Source of the DNA: Morinoia aosen
Lineage: Eukaryota; Arthropoda; Malacostraca; Amphipoda; Talitridae
Direction of reading: 5' to 3'
Assembly: GCA_030386875.1 (NCBI GenBank)
Contig: CM059564.1
Span: 48,628,075-48,692,074, forward strand
Length of the DNA stretch: 64,000 nucleotides
The first letter of the stretch is position 1. The number at the start of each line of letters is the position of its first letter. Shown here piece by piece: positions 33,265 through 45,880 of this stretch. Made by a program: the position numbers and the translations under genes. Under the pieces are notes generated by a model. That model worked only from the letters and a program-made list of their open reading frames with translations, did not search any database and was not told the DNA's origin.

Positions 33265-35119
33265 TCCCGAGTTATGAAGAGCAAACTTGAGCGGCGATTG
33301 TGCCCCTCCTTGGGAAACTCTTGGGAATCTCAATAAGGCAGTCGTCAACAAGAAAATTTTACTCTTTAAAGCGAAGCTATGAATAATTTGCATGTTGCGC
33401 GCTGTGTGTGCATGTAAAAGGGAAGATGAACGCTTGTCGTGCAAGTTGAAATCAAGGGCACTTTTGTTGCCGGGATTTGATATTGACAACTTAGAATATT
33501 GAAGAAAGCAAATCCACGGATAAAATATTATGGTACAATTAACTTCGGTTGACGTTCAAATATTAGCAATGTTTAGTATTAAAATTTATACGATATTTCT
33601 AGGGAGGGATAGAGAAGCAAGATGGAACGGAGGCTGTAATAATTGCTATTGAGATATGCAGAAGTTCTGTTACTGAGAGCCTCTGTTCCACGTTCATGTA
33701 GGCGAAGGCTTAGAATAATTGAAGCTCTTTTCAATTTACGAAGCCCTTCAGTGAATTAGCTTTTCCAATGTTCTCAGCTAAAATGTGTTCAATCTATTTA
33801 CGAAATGAAGAACACATCAGAAAAGTTACTCAGTCAACAATGCATCCCCGATCGCAAAACTGGACGCTGCGAGCTATGATTTAATTGGAAGCCAGAGAGA
33901 TTTCGAATTCAGAAAAGGATTTACTTAGTTGACAGAAATGATAGCTCGTGAACGGCAATTAAAAGTCTCGCTTGATGGATGGTGGTCGAGTTGATGGACG
34001 TGAGCGAGGGCGAGGATTAGTGCAGATTATTTTGGATGCAGTTAGCGGTGAGACTAGGATTACATTTTTGACTGGCAACAGCCCAAAGTCATAAAACAGG
34101 TGCAACTTAGGAATAAAATTCGAAGTTAGTGCCGACAGTGATGCAGTACCTGTGCTTGCGCTGCCCTTTTAATAATACGGGCAAATTGTTGCGAATAGTC
34201 GCGTATGAAAATTTTTCAGCTGAAGTCGCACAAGTGAGGGACAATTGTGGTGGAGTGTGAGTAGCGTAAATAAACTATCATATGAAACGAATGTGGACAT
34301 TCGTGATAAAATACGTGAAGTTTTTACTTGCCAAAGCAGAAAGCAAACAGCTGACTGATGACCCTAAGTGATGCAAACGAAAAATTCAAATATATGCATC
34401 ACAAATATGTTGGCATAAAAATGAATTTCCCGCATATTTTATTTAAATTTAATGCTAGAAACATAGTGTAGGCACTTCGGTGCACAAATCGTAAACTTGA
34501 ACGTCATTACCGTATAAAACAAACATCATCCTTCTCAACCACGAAAATATCTATTTGTTTAATTAAGTTTGACTACATCGAACTAAGGAATTTCAGGTTG
34601 TCTTAGAAAAAACTAAACAAACAGGAATGCTTAAGCAATTGTCGTAACCAAGCAATTGCTTTGAGGGCAATTTTTTTACGTAATGTGGACGCTAGCCGTT
34701 ACCTCGAGATGGCAATTCTCATAAAGCCCTGGATGGAGATACGGGAACTGTGGCGGTATTAGATACGGAATACGTGTCGATAAATATCCTATAACCCTGA
34801 ATAGGAGATGATAAGAGTTACAGGAATTTACAGGAGTCAAAATTATAATAATCTATTTGAGTTACAGGATTACATGAATTAAGAGTTTTCGCTCGTAATA
34901 TGACTTATAGAAATATTTCACAATTAAGAGAACAAAGAACTAAATAAAACGTACAAAAACAAAAGAAAAACTACCTCCGACACCGTCACTGAAAACTGGA
35001 AGATCTACGGCCCCACACTCACACATGTCGCACAAACACACGCACGTTGTGCGTTGATGGATCGTGCTTGTAATTGATGAGGGAGAGCCGACACGTAAGG
35101 TGTCTGTGAGATGACGGTT
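33265..35119. other. AT-rich non-coding stretch, nothing identified
   Basis: Short chance frames only. Composition rises in G+C after about 34970 toward the E-box-rich block. Confidence 0.5.
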
Positions 35120-35206
35120 CAGATGGTGCCTGCCGCCAGCTGGCTGAGGGAGCGGCCGGCAGGTGGTGCGGCCTATTGATCTCAGGCATGTGTCTTGCGC
35201 CAGCTG
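35120..35206. promoter_or_regulatory. Second E-box-rich block
   Basis: Five CANNTG hexamers fall within 87 bp: CAGATG (35120), CAGCTG (35137), CAGGTG (35160), CATGTG (35187) and CAGCTG (35201). Both CAGCTG copies sit in the longer shared word GCCAGCTGG. The surrounding DNA is GC-rich. Overlapping minus-strand frames of 74-94 codons have no recognisable domain. Regulatory function is inference. Confidence 0.25.
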
Positions 35207-36600
35207 GTAACATCTCCACGTCACTAGTTAATGTCACCCCCACACCCCCACGTCACCACTTGTAACATCCCCACTCGACTCACAAGTCATCACAACAAAT
35301 CGCACAGGCAGTACTGGTCGTGATCCCAAACTCGTCGCTGTAACGTGTCACGCCAAAATACGTTTGGTTCGCATGCCAAATAAAGTTTCATGCCGAAAGG
35401 TCAAACTCGTCACCTAATCATCAGTCTCTGCGTTGTGGCTGACACCGGAGTTTCACGCTACAGATCTCGTTTAAAGTTTATATCCCTGTACACTGAAATT
35501 TTTCTCTAAACTCAGCAATAGTCCGTAAGATTTCTTCAGAGCATTTAAAGAGTTAAGCACTTTAAAAAATTGTGATACATGCTCGTATGAGAGCTTCTAT
35601 TTTCCGCTCTCTCATATTTTAATTGCTGAAAATTGAATATACAGGCCATTAATTTTCGAAAATGGAAAATTTAACTTGACTTACATTGTACTCGTACGCA
35701 TACATGTGTTCATTGGTCAAAGCTACTCACGCGTTCTTAAACTGCACTGTTACTAAAGCCATCAACTACGCTATGCTTTTTACTTTTGGTTCGTTCAATT
35801 TTTCCAAAATACAGTCCACACAACAACGCTGTTCCCTAAATCACTCCCCCTACAACGCGTCCTACACTGCATGAGTTTTCAGTCCTCCAGGTCCAAATTT
35901 CCTAACTACGCTGAAACTGAAGTTCAAATTTTGGGATCCTTACTCAATTTCTGGAATCCTCGGCCAACTTTTGGGATCCTCTGGCCTGAACTTTTGAGGT
36001 TCCTAATCTCTGCTGCGGTGACAGGGCAATGCTAGAATTACCAGCAAAGTTGTGGAGGCCTATACGGCCCACCGACCTCAAGGAGAGCCTATCGTGCTTG
36101 TCTTGAACAGAGCGCTGTCGAGTTCATCAGTTAACCGAGTGAGGCAACACGGTACACAAACATAAACATCATCCCTTGATTGTATAATGTTTGTAACACT
36201 TATGCTTCTAACATGAATTCGTTTGTTCGTTTGAAAATATGATCTATTCGGCAGGCCAACGTTATTTTTTGAATAATCAAGCTTTTGATACAACGATAAC
36301 TCTTGTTAGCGAACGGCCCACCTTAATATTCTACGTAAATATTACTCAAAAGATCTGAACAAAATACAAAGAATGACTCACGAATAATTTAATGCTAGAA
36401 ATGAGCATTTAACGATTTGGTATTTAGTTTTTCACCACGTTAACCATCTTAACATACATGTAGTTTGTTTTTGATAAGAAAGTTATTTGTTTGAACTCCA
36501 TATTTGTACGAGCTCCAAATGAACAACACCCTGCTTTATCTACACTTCTACGTCTGTAGACTGGCGTTGGTACTCCTCTTGTCAGAGGAAAATAGGGGAT
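35207..36600. other. Non-coding stretch with a short degenerate repeat
   Basis: 35885-36005 has about four loose copies of an AACTTTTGGGATCCT-like unit of roughly 30 bp. Otherwise AT-rich with no identified feature. Confidence 0.5.
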
Positions 36601-37462
36601 CGTCATAAATTATGGGATCGTAAATTGGTGTGGTGTCGTAAATTGGGAGGATCGTTGTGTATTGGACGATCATAAATTGGGGGATCGTAAATTGGGGAAT
36701 CGTAAATTAGGGGATCGTACATTGGGGAACCGTAAATTGGGAGTGCGTGAATTAGGGGATCATAAATTTGGGGATCGTAAATTGGGGGATCGTAAATTAG
36801 GGGATCATAAATTGGGAAATCGTAAATTGGGGGATCGTAAATCAGGGGATCATAAATTGGGGGATCGTAAATTAGGGGATCATAAATTGGGGGATCGTAA
36901 ATTGGGGGATCGTAAATCAGGGGATCATAAATTGGGGGACCGTAAATTAGGGAATCATAAATTGGGGAGTCGTAAATTGGGGGATCATAAATTAGGGAAT
37001 CATAAATTGGGGAATCGTAAATTGGGGAACCTTAAATTGAGGGATCGTAAATTTGGGGATCGTAAATTGGGGAATCGTAAATTGGGGAATCGTAAATTGG
37101 GGGATCGTAAATTAGGGGATCATAAATTGGGGGATCGTAAATTGGGGGATCGTAAATTATGGGATCATAAATGAGGGGATCGTAAATTGGGGGATCGCGA
37201 ATTATGGGATCATAAATGGGGGATCGGATCGTAAATTGGGGGATCGTAAATTATGGGATCCTAAATGGGGGGATTGTAAATTGGGGGATCGTAAATTAGG
37301 GTATCATAAATGGGGGGATCGTAAATTGGGGGATCGTAAATTAGGGGATCATAAATGGGGGGATCATAAATTGGGGGATCGTAAATTATGGGATCATAAA
37401 TTGGGGGATCGTAAATAGGGGGATCGTCGTGAATTGGGGGACCGTAAATTGAGGGATCTTTC
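36601..37462. repeat. 15-bp minisatellite, about 57 copies
   Basis: The unit is GGGGGATCGTAAATT, with GATCATAAATT as the most frequent alternative. As 15 bp is five codons, + frames stay open: 170 codons at 36662-37174 reading LGDRK/LGDHK/LGNRK pentapeptides, and 60 codons at 37236-37418. Small indels near 37190-37230 and 37425 break the register. The opposite strand reads as an IYDPP pentapeptide repeat at 37261-37473. Both strands being open argues for repeat, not gene. Alternating GTAAATT and ATAAATT/ATAAATG units suggest short multi-unit duplications. Confidence 0.96.
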
Positions 37463-38136
37463 AGTACTATCATTTATGTTTCCTTATATCAATCCTGTAT
37501 TCAATGGGATAAATGTAGTTCATAAGACATGTGAACTCAGTGAAAAACATTTTACTTTCGATCAGTTACAGGAATTGGATCGTTTCTTTTGAATTTTTCT
37601 GTCACAGGTCCTTCTGTAAAAGATTTTTTCTTACCACGTAGCTGCAAGCATGTATTTATACCCGTACACGTCTATTTTAGCATCCTAATTTCCTGACTCA
37701 GGCAACTCCATTTTAAGCTTCATAATTTTGTACGCACGTATTTAAAAGCCTTCGATTTAAATTAAAAACCTGACCCTTCAAGAATTAATCATTTATATGG
37801 CTGTTTAATAACGAAATGCTCTTTACAGTCGGATATGCAACACAAGCTAAAAATCCCATTTCCAAGAGAATCCTAAAGCAGCGTACATTTTCCGTTTGCT
37901 GCCACGCTGAGTAAGACCAAGACTGCCTCAAGTTGCTGCAGCGAACGCCTTCAAATGTCCGCATCATTTCTAGCTCCGCTGCCCGCAGCGCTCGTTTGCG
38001 AGGAGCAGAGCGTCACATTCTCACTCACGCAACTGACAGAAATTTAGTCTTGAATTCTGCACTTGCTTCCCCCTTTGAAGTGGAAAGCTTCTTTCCCTCA
38101 TTTCGTGTCCATCATTTCAAAAATAAGAACTTTTGT
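37463..38136. other. Non-coding stretch, nothing identified
   Basis: No frame over 73 codons and no repeat beyond the small duplication that follows. Confidence 0.45.
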
Positions 38137-38216
38137 AGCTTGTCTTTTGGTTGATTAAAGATATTAAAATGACTTCAGCTTGTCTATTGGTTGAATAGAT
38201 ATGTTAAAATGACCTC
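38137..38216. repeat. 40-bp tandem duplication
   Basis: Two copies start at 38137 and 38177 with AGCTTGTCTNTTGGTTGA and end TTAAAATGACNTC. Five or six positions differ. Confidence 0.88.
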
Positions 38217-40564
38217 AACTTCTTATTAAGTCTCAAATACATTCTGTGAATTGCAAAGTGAATTTCGTGTAGACTTCCAGCGAGCTCCAAGCTGTTCTTA
38301 GATCTTCATGTTTCGTGTATCCCCAGTCGATTTTAAAACATCCATTTGTGAGTGGGTTTGAACTGTGCAAAAGTGTACGCTAAATTTTGGTGGTATATTA
38401 GCAACCTTGCTAAGAGTACGTGTTATTTGGAAAGTGGTTAATTAACTCATTTTTCCCACTTGCATAAACAGAATGTGTATTCGTATTGAAATGATAGTGG
38501 CCAGCATAGAGAGCTGAAGAAAATATGACCAGTATTGAATAATTATCTTTGCGTAGTACCTGCTTCATTTCTAATTAATTTCTTCGGTAAGTTTTAGAAA
38601 ATCGTTTAAAAAATTTCCTGAAGCCTTCATCAAGAATTGAGTCGATGCAAAGTAGGATTTTCATTAACTGTTCAAAATTATGGAGAACAAATTTTCTCCT
38701 CTAGATCAAAAACAGTTTACTAGTGAAGATGTCTCGTGAAAAATTCCAGCGAAAAAATTTTTATTCACCTCAGTAATTTCCACGCACTTGAACCAAAGAC
38801 TCTTGCGACTCCCGGAAAGAATTACGGAACACTGATAAGAAAATGAGTTCCTTTTCAAACCGGAAGACAAATTTAGTTCTGCAAGATCCCCCTCTGTAAA
38901 TTTATGTAAGAAATGTGCCGTTTCTTCCTATATTCGTTCAGGTAGACGACGGCATTGCAATTCGGCGCTGGTACGGCGCATAAAGCGTTCGAGCTCCGCC
39001 GTGTAACTTCTCGCTTCGAGGACCGACCTATCTCATTTAAATTGAGCATCCATAACTTTGCTGCGACTCTTCCGATAAATCATGGCGGACGTGCTCGGGG
39101 AAAAAGACCGCGCTTTTTGCAGTTGAATCAAGGCATGGTCCCGTGCGCAAGGTTTGCTTCAGTTTAAGGCACGGTCGAGTGAACTTGCGTGCCGTTTCTA
39201 TTTTTATCTCCATGAATAACCTGGAGTGTATGTTTCATAATAAAGAGGTTTTCATTTTTGAATTATATAGAATTTAAAACCTGATACGGGATATTGTTTT
39301 GCTCGGTAGTTCTTCGTGTATGTTTCGAGAAGGTTTTGAGAAAAGGCCTGTTTATAATACTTTTCTAATTAGCTTTTAATTATTTCCAATGTCAGAAACA
39401 ACTTTTCCTTGCAGTGATGCGCACATCGCACGTATGCACTAAGCAGAACATCTTCAAATTGTGTAAATGTTTTGCTCCGTTCATTTTTATTATTTTCCCC
39501 GTGCTAAAATCTAATTCAAAAGAAAATTTTTCAATATTCAAATTCAACTCCTTTAAAACTATTCTCTTTTGAATACAAAGTTGAACCTAAAATCACTATA
39601 GAAACTTTTATTTTTAGCACTGAATGAGTCTTCTAAGGGTGACTGCGACAGTAAGCAAGTTCAATCAACAATTTACTCGACCGCCTCCTGTCAAAACTCA
39701 GCTCTAAATTGTTCCTGAAAATTTTTCTTACCAGGTTAGGGCTTGCGTTGCCATGAGGAGCTTCACGTGATTCATGTTGACAAGTTGCGGACAGTGCAAA
39801 TTTGTATGTAGCATTTGATGCACTTGTAATGGATACCAACTCGGCGATATCATCTCACCCACGGTCTCACTTGTCCTCAGTGAAGCTTCACCTTGAGGAA
39901 ATGTTGGGATTTGTTTATGTCATCTTATTGTTTTTTGGGGTCAAATATTCTGATAAAAGACCTGTTTTAAGTTTCTAAAACGGGAATCTAAAATAATTTC
40001 ATGTTATCATTTCTCGAAAACCAAGAAGTTTTGAGGTTTTTGTCACTCATAAAAATCGTTTTATTTAGCGTTTTTCTGAGCATGGGTAATACATGTGCAT
40101 CGAAGACTAATTACACATCACCCTGTATACAGCCAGATGTTCACACGAGCGCAACGAAGAAGTCAACCTAGTTTCCAGCACAGCAGTCCGGCCTCCAACA
40201 TCGTCACTGCGAGCAGCAAGCATCAGAGTCGGAGTCTGCCGGCGCAAGCGATCCTGAGGAAGCGTCTCCAGCTCGGAGACGGTGGCTGCTGGTAATGAAG
40301 GACGGAGCAAAATAATAAATTGGGAATAAGTGTGCAAAGAAGTAGCTCGGGGAAGCGAGGCGGCTCGAAGGTATTGGAATGGGAGGCCACTGAATAATTG
40401 GTTTTGGTTGGAAGTTCATGCGAGTTAGGTCTGCGTAAATGGTAAATGTAGAAATATGGCCGCTGAGCGAATAAGGAAATGATATTATTATCATCGTTCT
40501 AATATATCTGTATGATTCAATAGTTTACTTGAATCTCAAGTTGGTGAGGAACTGAATAACGCAG
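38217..40564. other. Non-coding stretch with a balanced block at 38960-39170
   Basis: 38960-39170 is GC-balanced with CTCATTTAAATTGAGC and CCGATAAATCATGGCGG, the latter resembling Hox/Exd-type composite words; it is a weak regulatory candidate. The rest is AT-rich without features. Overlapping frames on both strands at 40095-40494 are unrecognised. Confidence 0.35.
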
Positions 40565-41115
40565 AAAATCCCAAAATAATTAATCATATTTAATGGGAAA
40601 ACGTTTCGGACTCCAGCGCCATCATCAGTTCAAAAAATACAAATAATCGTGTTCTCAATAAAAAGGAAAACATTGTTAATGACAGTCACTAAAGATACCG
40701 CGAAAACACAAATATGTCAAATAAAAATTAAATGAAACGCCTGATGTCTATTTACTATTTGCACCGGGTGTGAACTGTCGCTATTGTTAAGAACAGGTTT
40801 TCGTTTAAAATAATGTAAAGACTCTACGTTCCTAAGGTGATGGGGATTCAGAAGATATGGGTACATGGCATTTTTCGGCGTGATTGCTCACTGCGGAGTG
40901 AGAGGGGTGTGCTAATTGAGTCCCAGTATGGAAGCTTCTACGCCGATGCTCTGTCTTTCTGATATGAAAATTCCGTGAGGTCATGCCGACGTACGACGAT
41001 GTGTACTGCACACTACTGTAAAGATAAACCAGAGAGGCTCGTATGTGAATGGGAAGCGTATCCTCGTACCTCAAAAAATCGTTCCGTATTGTCCAAATCA
41101 AAACTTTTGAACAAG
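40565..41115 (-). mobile_element. Penelope-like retroelement (PLE), degraded 3' end with GIY-YIG
   Basis: On the minus strand an 89-codon frame (41101-40832) matches the C-terminal GIY-YIG endonuclease region of PLEs: a lead-in LRYEDTLPIHIRASLVYLY (family style: FKD-LP-H-RSSLVYKY), then SYVGMTSRNF, KTEHR, and a distal SAVSNHAEKCH. After a +1 frameshift near 40832-40835 the typical PLE end resumes as RNVESLHYFKRKPVLN. Damage is visible: the usual C-x2-C of VYKYTCPxC is replaced by serines and tyrosine, the frame is shifted, and no reverse transcriptase domain is recognisable upstream. The + strand at 41204-41446 has a weak ADKS-ITIL resemblance to the N-terminal part of PLEs, but in the opposite orientation, so I do not join it. 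The element ends in the tail motif annotated separately. Confidence 0.8.
40603..40628 (-). ncRNA. Hammerhead-like motif in the PLE tail
   Basis: Minus strand reads CTGATGA (40628-40622), a short GC-rich segment, then CCGAAACG ending near 40602. CUGANGA plus GAAA is the hammerhead ribozyme core, and PLEs are known to carry hammerhead motifs in their terminal regions (Cervera and de la Pena). Here stem II (GGCGC against GAGTCC) is no longer well paired. TTGAA before the core can pair with TTCAG about 70 nt downstream as a possible stem I. Likely a decayed ribozyme. Confidence 0.5.
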
Positions 41116-42389
41116 ATAGAAAGAATAGTTCGTTGGAGTAGTAAAAAAAGTGAATTTATTTGGCTAAGGATTTACACAAAAGAACGGTCATGAAGATAAG
41201 AAAGTGGTCTGTACCACCTGCGTTCTGCCCCGGGGAGGAAATTGTGAAGCTTGGTGTTGGTACTTCGGGAATCCTGTGATAATTCCTTGGATTCCCCCTC
41301 CAATAGAAACGGATACAAAACTGGCGATAACCTCGGCCGATAAGAGCATAACAATTTTGAAGGGTGAGAAAACATGGAATTTCCTGGCTCACTGTACGCA
41401 CTCGCAAGAACGCAATAAATGGACTTGTCGCAGAAAGTCACGTTAAAATAAAAGTTTTTGGAAACTAATGTACATTCTCAAAAGAAATATTAACACAAAT
41501 ATATAATGAAATTGAGTTAGAAATCTGGAAAAGAAATCCCAAAGTATAAATCAGCCGAGGCAGTGAACTCAGTAACGATGTAACGAACAATATTTGAGCC
41601 TGCGCTCAGAACAGAAGCATTACTCTGAAAAAACAAATTGTGAGAGAGGCTCTGAGCACTGCAGCCTGGAATTCAACTGGTAGTGAAAGAATTGCCAGAT
41701 TGCATAAAAAATTGTATTTAAAATGGAACTACACACTAGCGCGGCAGTGCTCCGAGAAAATAAGAAGCATTTATTTCCAACACTTGATATACGAGTGGTG
41801 CTCGAGTAATGAGGTATTAAATACTCGGCTAACTGGACAACGCATAAATGATTATAATTTAGATTGAGCAGAATTTATTTGTCTAAGCGAAAACCCGCGT
41901 TTTGTAGTTTTTCTTACGTATCAAACTGGGCTGTATCTTTCAATTGTAAAAATATTCAAAATCCAAGTGTTATATTTCTTCAAATTTCTCAATTGGTCGT
42001 AAAAACTTCATAAATGGTTTTGACTCCGATGCTCATTGCAAAAACGACAAACAATCAAAATTTCGGCCAGCAGAGCCAATACAAGTAGCCTTTTAATTAT
42101 CGGCTGCAGACAACCCGCATCACTTGAACTGACTAAATTGCTTTTCCTCTTATTCGTTAAGCTTCAGAGTATCACTCTCACAATCTCAGGCACCTTGCTG
42201 TTTCTGCAGAAACTCGGGATAATGCCGGCAGTGCGAAGTCCGCCGAGAGAGATCCTTCTGAGTAATTCTGCACTGGGTGGTCCTTACACTCCGGACACTT
42301 TAATGCTGGCATTTTGGCTGGAAGGTATCCCAGGTGTCGACTGCACTTCTCTGTAAAGGCCATCGCCCCCCACACGACGTTGGGAAGGA
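41116..42389. other. Non-coding stretch, possible further PLE debris
   Basis: Short overlapping frames on both strands (41156-41446, 41640-41867, 42036-42356). The + frame at 41204-41446 includes TSADKSITILK, loosely like the N-terminal ADKG motif of PLE polyproteins. The frame at 41640-41867 is charged and unrecognised. No reverse transcriptase catalytic YADD/YVDD was found. Confidence 0.3.
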
Positions 42390-42725
42390 CAAGGAGACAG
42401 AACGAGAGAGAGAGAACGGTAAAGAGAGAGAGTGAGACAAAGGTGAAGAAACAGCTAATACGAGAGAGGAAGACAGCTAATGCGAGAGAGGTAGGCAGCT
42501 CATAAGAGACAGCTAGACAACTGATATGAGACAGATGGAGAGAGAGCTAATACGAGAAAGGTAAAAAGAGAGCTAATACGAAAGAGGTAAAGAGAGAGCT
42601 AAGACGAGAGAGGTAGACAGCTTATACGAGAGAGGTAGACAGCTAATAAGAGAGAGGTAGACAGCTAATACGAGAGAGGTAAAGAGGGAGCTAGTACGAG
42701 AAAGAGAGAGACAGAAAGAGAGCTA
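42390..42725. repeat. GA-rich minisatellite, unit about 26 bp
   Basis: About a dozen imperfect units combine GAGAGAGGTA, AAGAGAGAGCTAATAC and GACAGCTAATA. The + strand is strongly purine-biased throughout. Unit length varies because GAGA runs expand and contract. Confidence 0.9.
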
Positions 42726-44474
42726 CACACTCACTGCACACAGTTTGTCGTAGGCTAAGATGTATTTCTAGAGGTAGTCGAGCATAGCCGGGATGGTTCA
42801 GAGTTTAGTTTGGTGCAGCAACTCAGAGAGAGAGGAGGATCCAAGTAATAAATAACCCTTACTTTCATGCTGTGAATTGAAATATCGCTCACTACGCTTT
42901 TATTTCGTTTTTTTGTGTATGTTGTAGAGAACTAATGGCACATGTTTAGAGTTATACTCCCAGGTTTCCCAACCGCGGTCACGGACGTGATAATTCTAAC
43001 TGTAAATTCCCATTCTCTTAAGAACCTTTACGCTATGAAAATTTTAAAAACCAACATGTTGATTTTTTAATTTACGAACTTTTTACAGACGAACTATTTT
43101 TTTACAACCCTGGTGACCGGGGAGTATGAGCATTTGTGTGCAATAACTTAAAAGATCCTTCTTTTCAATCTCCTGCTTTTTTAATTATTTCTCATGCATT
43201 ATTTAAAAAAGAATTCGGTTCTATTGAAATTTCAATAAACGACTGAATGGATATTGAGAGCTTAGGGAAAGCCTGTATGGAATTTAAACAGCAATGTTAT
43301 TTTTTTCATTTGTTTCATTCATTTGACCAACAGCCATTTCCCTTTTCTGAATTTTTACTCACGTATTCATCCGATGACCAGTAATGTGAGCTAAAATACA
43401 GGGAACATACCCAGTACGTTACCATGTTGTTTCTTACCATAGCCTTTTTTGTTTACACCTGACCAATCACGAGCAGGCATTGCTAAATAGCTCAAGTCTG
43501 AGGTATAGTGTACCCAATATTTTTTCATCGATGTGAGAAGTGTGCCAGGCCTACAAAAGGCCTGCCATCCTTTGTCTAATCAAAATGCCTATCATCCTCT
43601 GTCTAAATCACTACCATACTTTGTCTTCACTCCTTTGTCTAATCAAAGCTGGTATCTGCAAAGAACCTAACTCCTTCAGCACAGGCGCAAATATTCAAAC
43701 CAATTTAAAAAATATTTTCAGACTCAGTCTACCGTTACTTAGCGTCTTCAAAACGCACTACGCGTCAGCAACTTTCACTTGTCACAGGAACTTGGATGTC
43801 ATATTCTCCAGACCTAAGGCCTTTTTTATTAGGAATAAAACGTGACTTACTGTAATAAACTAAAAAACAACTATCAACTCGAAAGTTTCTATAGGCTGAT
43901 AACATTAACGAACCAAAATTCTTCTCCAAAAATTCTAAGTCAAGAATAACCAGCCGACAAAACCTAAACCCTCACGTAAATATGTCGACATAGGAAATAA
44001 CAGACGACCCATTTCAAAACCAGCCTATCTCTGCGATCGCCGTGCTCTGTACGCTCGGTACGGAGACTGCACCAAAGATCAAGTCTTCCCAACTGTCAAA
44101 CTCAGGACTTGGCCGGAGGGCTCTCGACGTTCGAGCTCCGGGCACATGTCTCCGCCTTCCTGCCTCATTTTCCGGACAAGTAAGTCCGGCTTCCCGTCAG
44201 CTAAAGCTGACTAGCCCGTCCTAAAAATAAGGGAATACTTTTCATTGGTTCTCTGCTCGTGTCACTGGAAGACAATGACGTGGTCCATTGAAGTTGGAGT
44301 GAGTCAAATGATGGCAACTTACCTTGAATGGCGGAAAACACAATTTCTGCCTCAAAAAACTTCCATTACATATCCGTAATGGTCTTCGGAAATCCCTTGA
44401 AATACCTCTTTGTTCTTTCCTTTGTCGAGGCTTGTCTTCAGCAAAGCTAACTGCAATAGGAGTCTTTGTGCTTT
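42726..44474. other. Non-coding stretch, nothing identified
   Basis: A 101-codon + frame at 43540-43845 partly reads a small local repeat, CTTTGTCTAATCAAA, occurring three to four times between 43555 and 43650. No domain is recognisable. Confidence 0.5.
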
Positions 44475-44590
44475 ATTTCAATCGTAGTTCAGACTTATCA
44501 TTTCATGAAAATTATGCAGTTGAAGTTTGTCAATTGAAATCGTAGTTCATACCTATCGTTTTCAAAAATTATGCTGAAGGTTGAATGCTT
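44475..44590. repeat. 58-bp tandem duplication
   Basis: Copies at 44475-44532 and 44533-44590 share AATCGTAGTTCA, ACTTATC or CCTATC, AAAATTATGC and GTTGAA with scattered changes. Confidence 0.8.
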
Positions 44591-45659
44591 ATTATTCTGT
44601 TTGTTGGTCAAGAACTGAAGAGAATTACACTCATAATATTATTTCCGTTGTGAGCAGCTCTCTCACCTTAACTTACGCTGAAAATTTTTTCCCATTCCAA
44701 GTGAGCTACAGTGGCAAGCAGTTCACGGACATCTCCGACAGGGTACATTAAATAAAGACGAAACAGGAGGTCTTATCAGGAGTGCTTGGAATTCTGACGG
44801 AATGAATTCAACTCGTCTCAATGAGGTCGTCTGCAACAAGATCTCAGGCTGTAATAGAATACATCTTATGTGTCGAAGCAGGGCTCACCAGAAGCGATAA
44901 GCCCTGAACACGGGAAATGATGTATTCCTTGTTAAGTCTCAGTGAGGTCCATGTTAACAACACGTCATCTGTGAGTGTGGTGTAATTCCTTGAACGATAG
45001 TTACTTGGAGAATGAAGAGCAGAAGCTTAGAGTTGAACGCTCAGTTCTCTCTTCTTTAATATACCAAATGTACGTGAAATTGGAATCCTGCTTTCATGCA
45101 ACTAAACGAAAATACCGTTAAGGCCTATTCTTTTAGTCTTAGTCTTGTAGCGAATATTTACGATGCTCAAACAGTTATTGGGACAGCAGAATCTCGTTTT
45201 CATTGATATGAACCAAACATGCGACTTGAATGACTTTAAAACTTCGTAGACCAAATTTCCAAATGTTATGTTTACAGGAACCTTAAATTAATTGATTTGA
45301 GTCCGTCCATTGTTTGTGTTGCGTAAAATCCGGCAGAGTAAACACCAAATTTAGCTCTAAATTATGGCGAACATTTTTAGTCTTTCCTTATTATTGGATA
45401 GAAGATTCATACTATCAAAACAATTTTAAACAATATAAACCATTCCCTCATGATGATCTGATCTTCACTCTAACTTTGTGTAGTATGATATTTAACTAAC
45501 GCTATGTGCAGTACCAGTTCTAAACGTAACAATTTAAACACTAATTCAAGTCCGTTTTGAACATGGATGTTATCATTACTTTGAAAGAGCTTAAGTTTGA
45601 GATAAATTTGCGGCATGCATTTCGTCTCAACATTTCAAAACGATTAATTGACGTTGGTA
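44591..45659. other. Non-coding stretch, nothing identified
   Basis: No frame above 61 codons and no repeat. Confidence 0.5.
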
Positions 45660-45880
45660 ACGTTGCAATAGAATAAGCCAACCGGACGCGGCTCCAACGC
45701 TGCGATGAGGCCGGCGTGTACAGGGCGCGGCACCCTAGCGTAATCAGCGCAATTATGCCGTAACGGCAGCCGTTTTATGGCTAGCGGTGACAGCGCCAAA
45801 ACGGGGCCCTTAACGGGAGAAGGAGGAGAGGATGGGTTGGGAAGGAGGAAGCGAGAGCACGTGACGGATGCTGCACGTGT
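45660..45880. promoter_or_regulatory. Candidate conserved non-coding block
   Basis: A GC-rich island with GCGTAATCAGCGCAATTATG and GCCGTTTTATGGCTAGCGG includes TAATC (Otx/Bicoid-type), CAATTA (homeodomain) and TTTATGGC (Abd-B/Cdx-type) words. A minus-strand frame of 83 codons has no recognisable domain. The regulatory reading is inferred. Confidence 0.28.

Noticed and set aside
34351..34385. Another CTGATGA and CGAAAA pair
   Set aside because: No stem II can be drawn between the two core segments.
41204..41446. ADKS-ITIL resemblance to the PLE N-terminal region on the + strand
   Set aside because: Very short and weak, opposite in orientation to the confirmed PLE end, and no reverse transcriptase motif follows.
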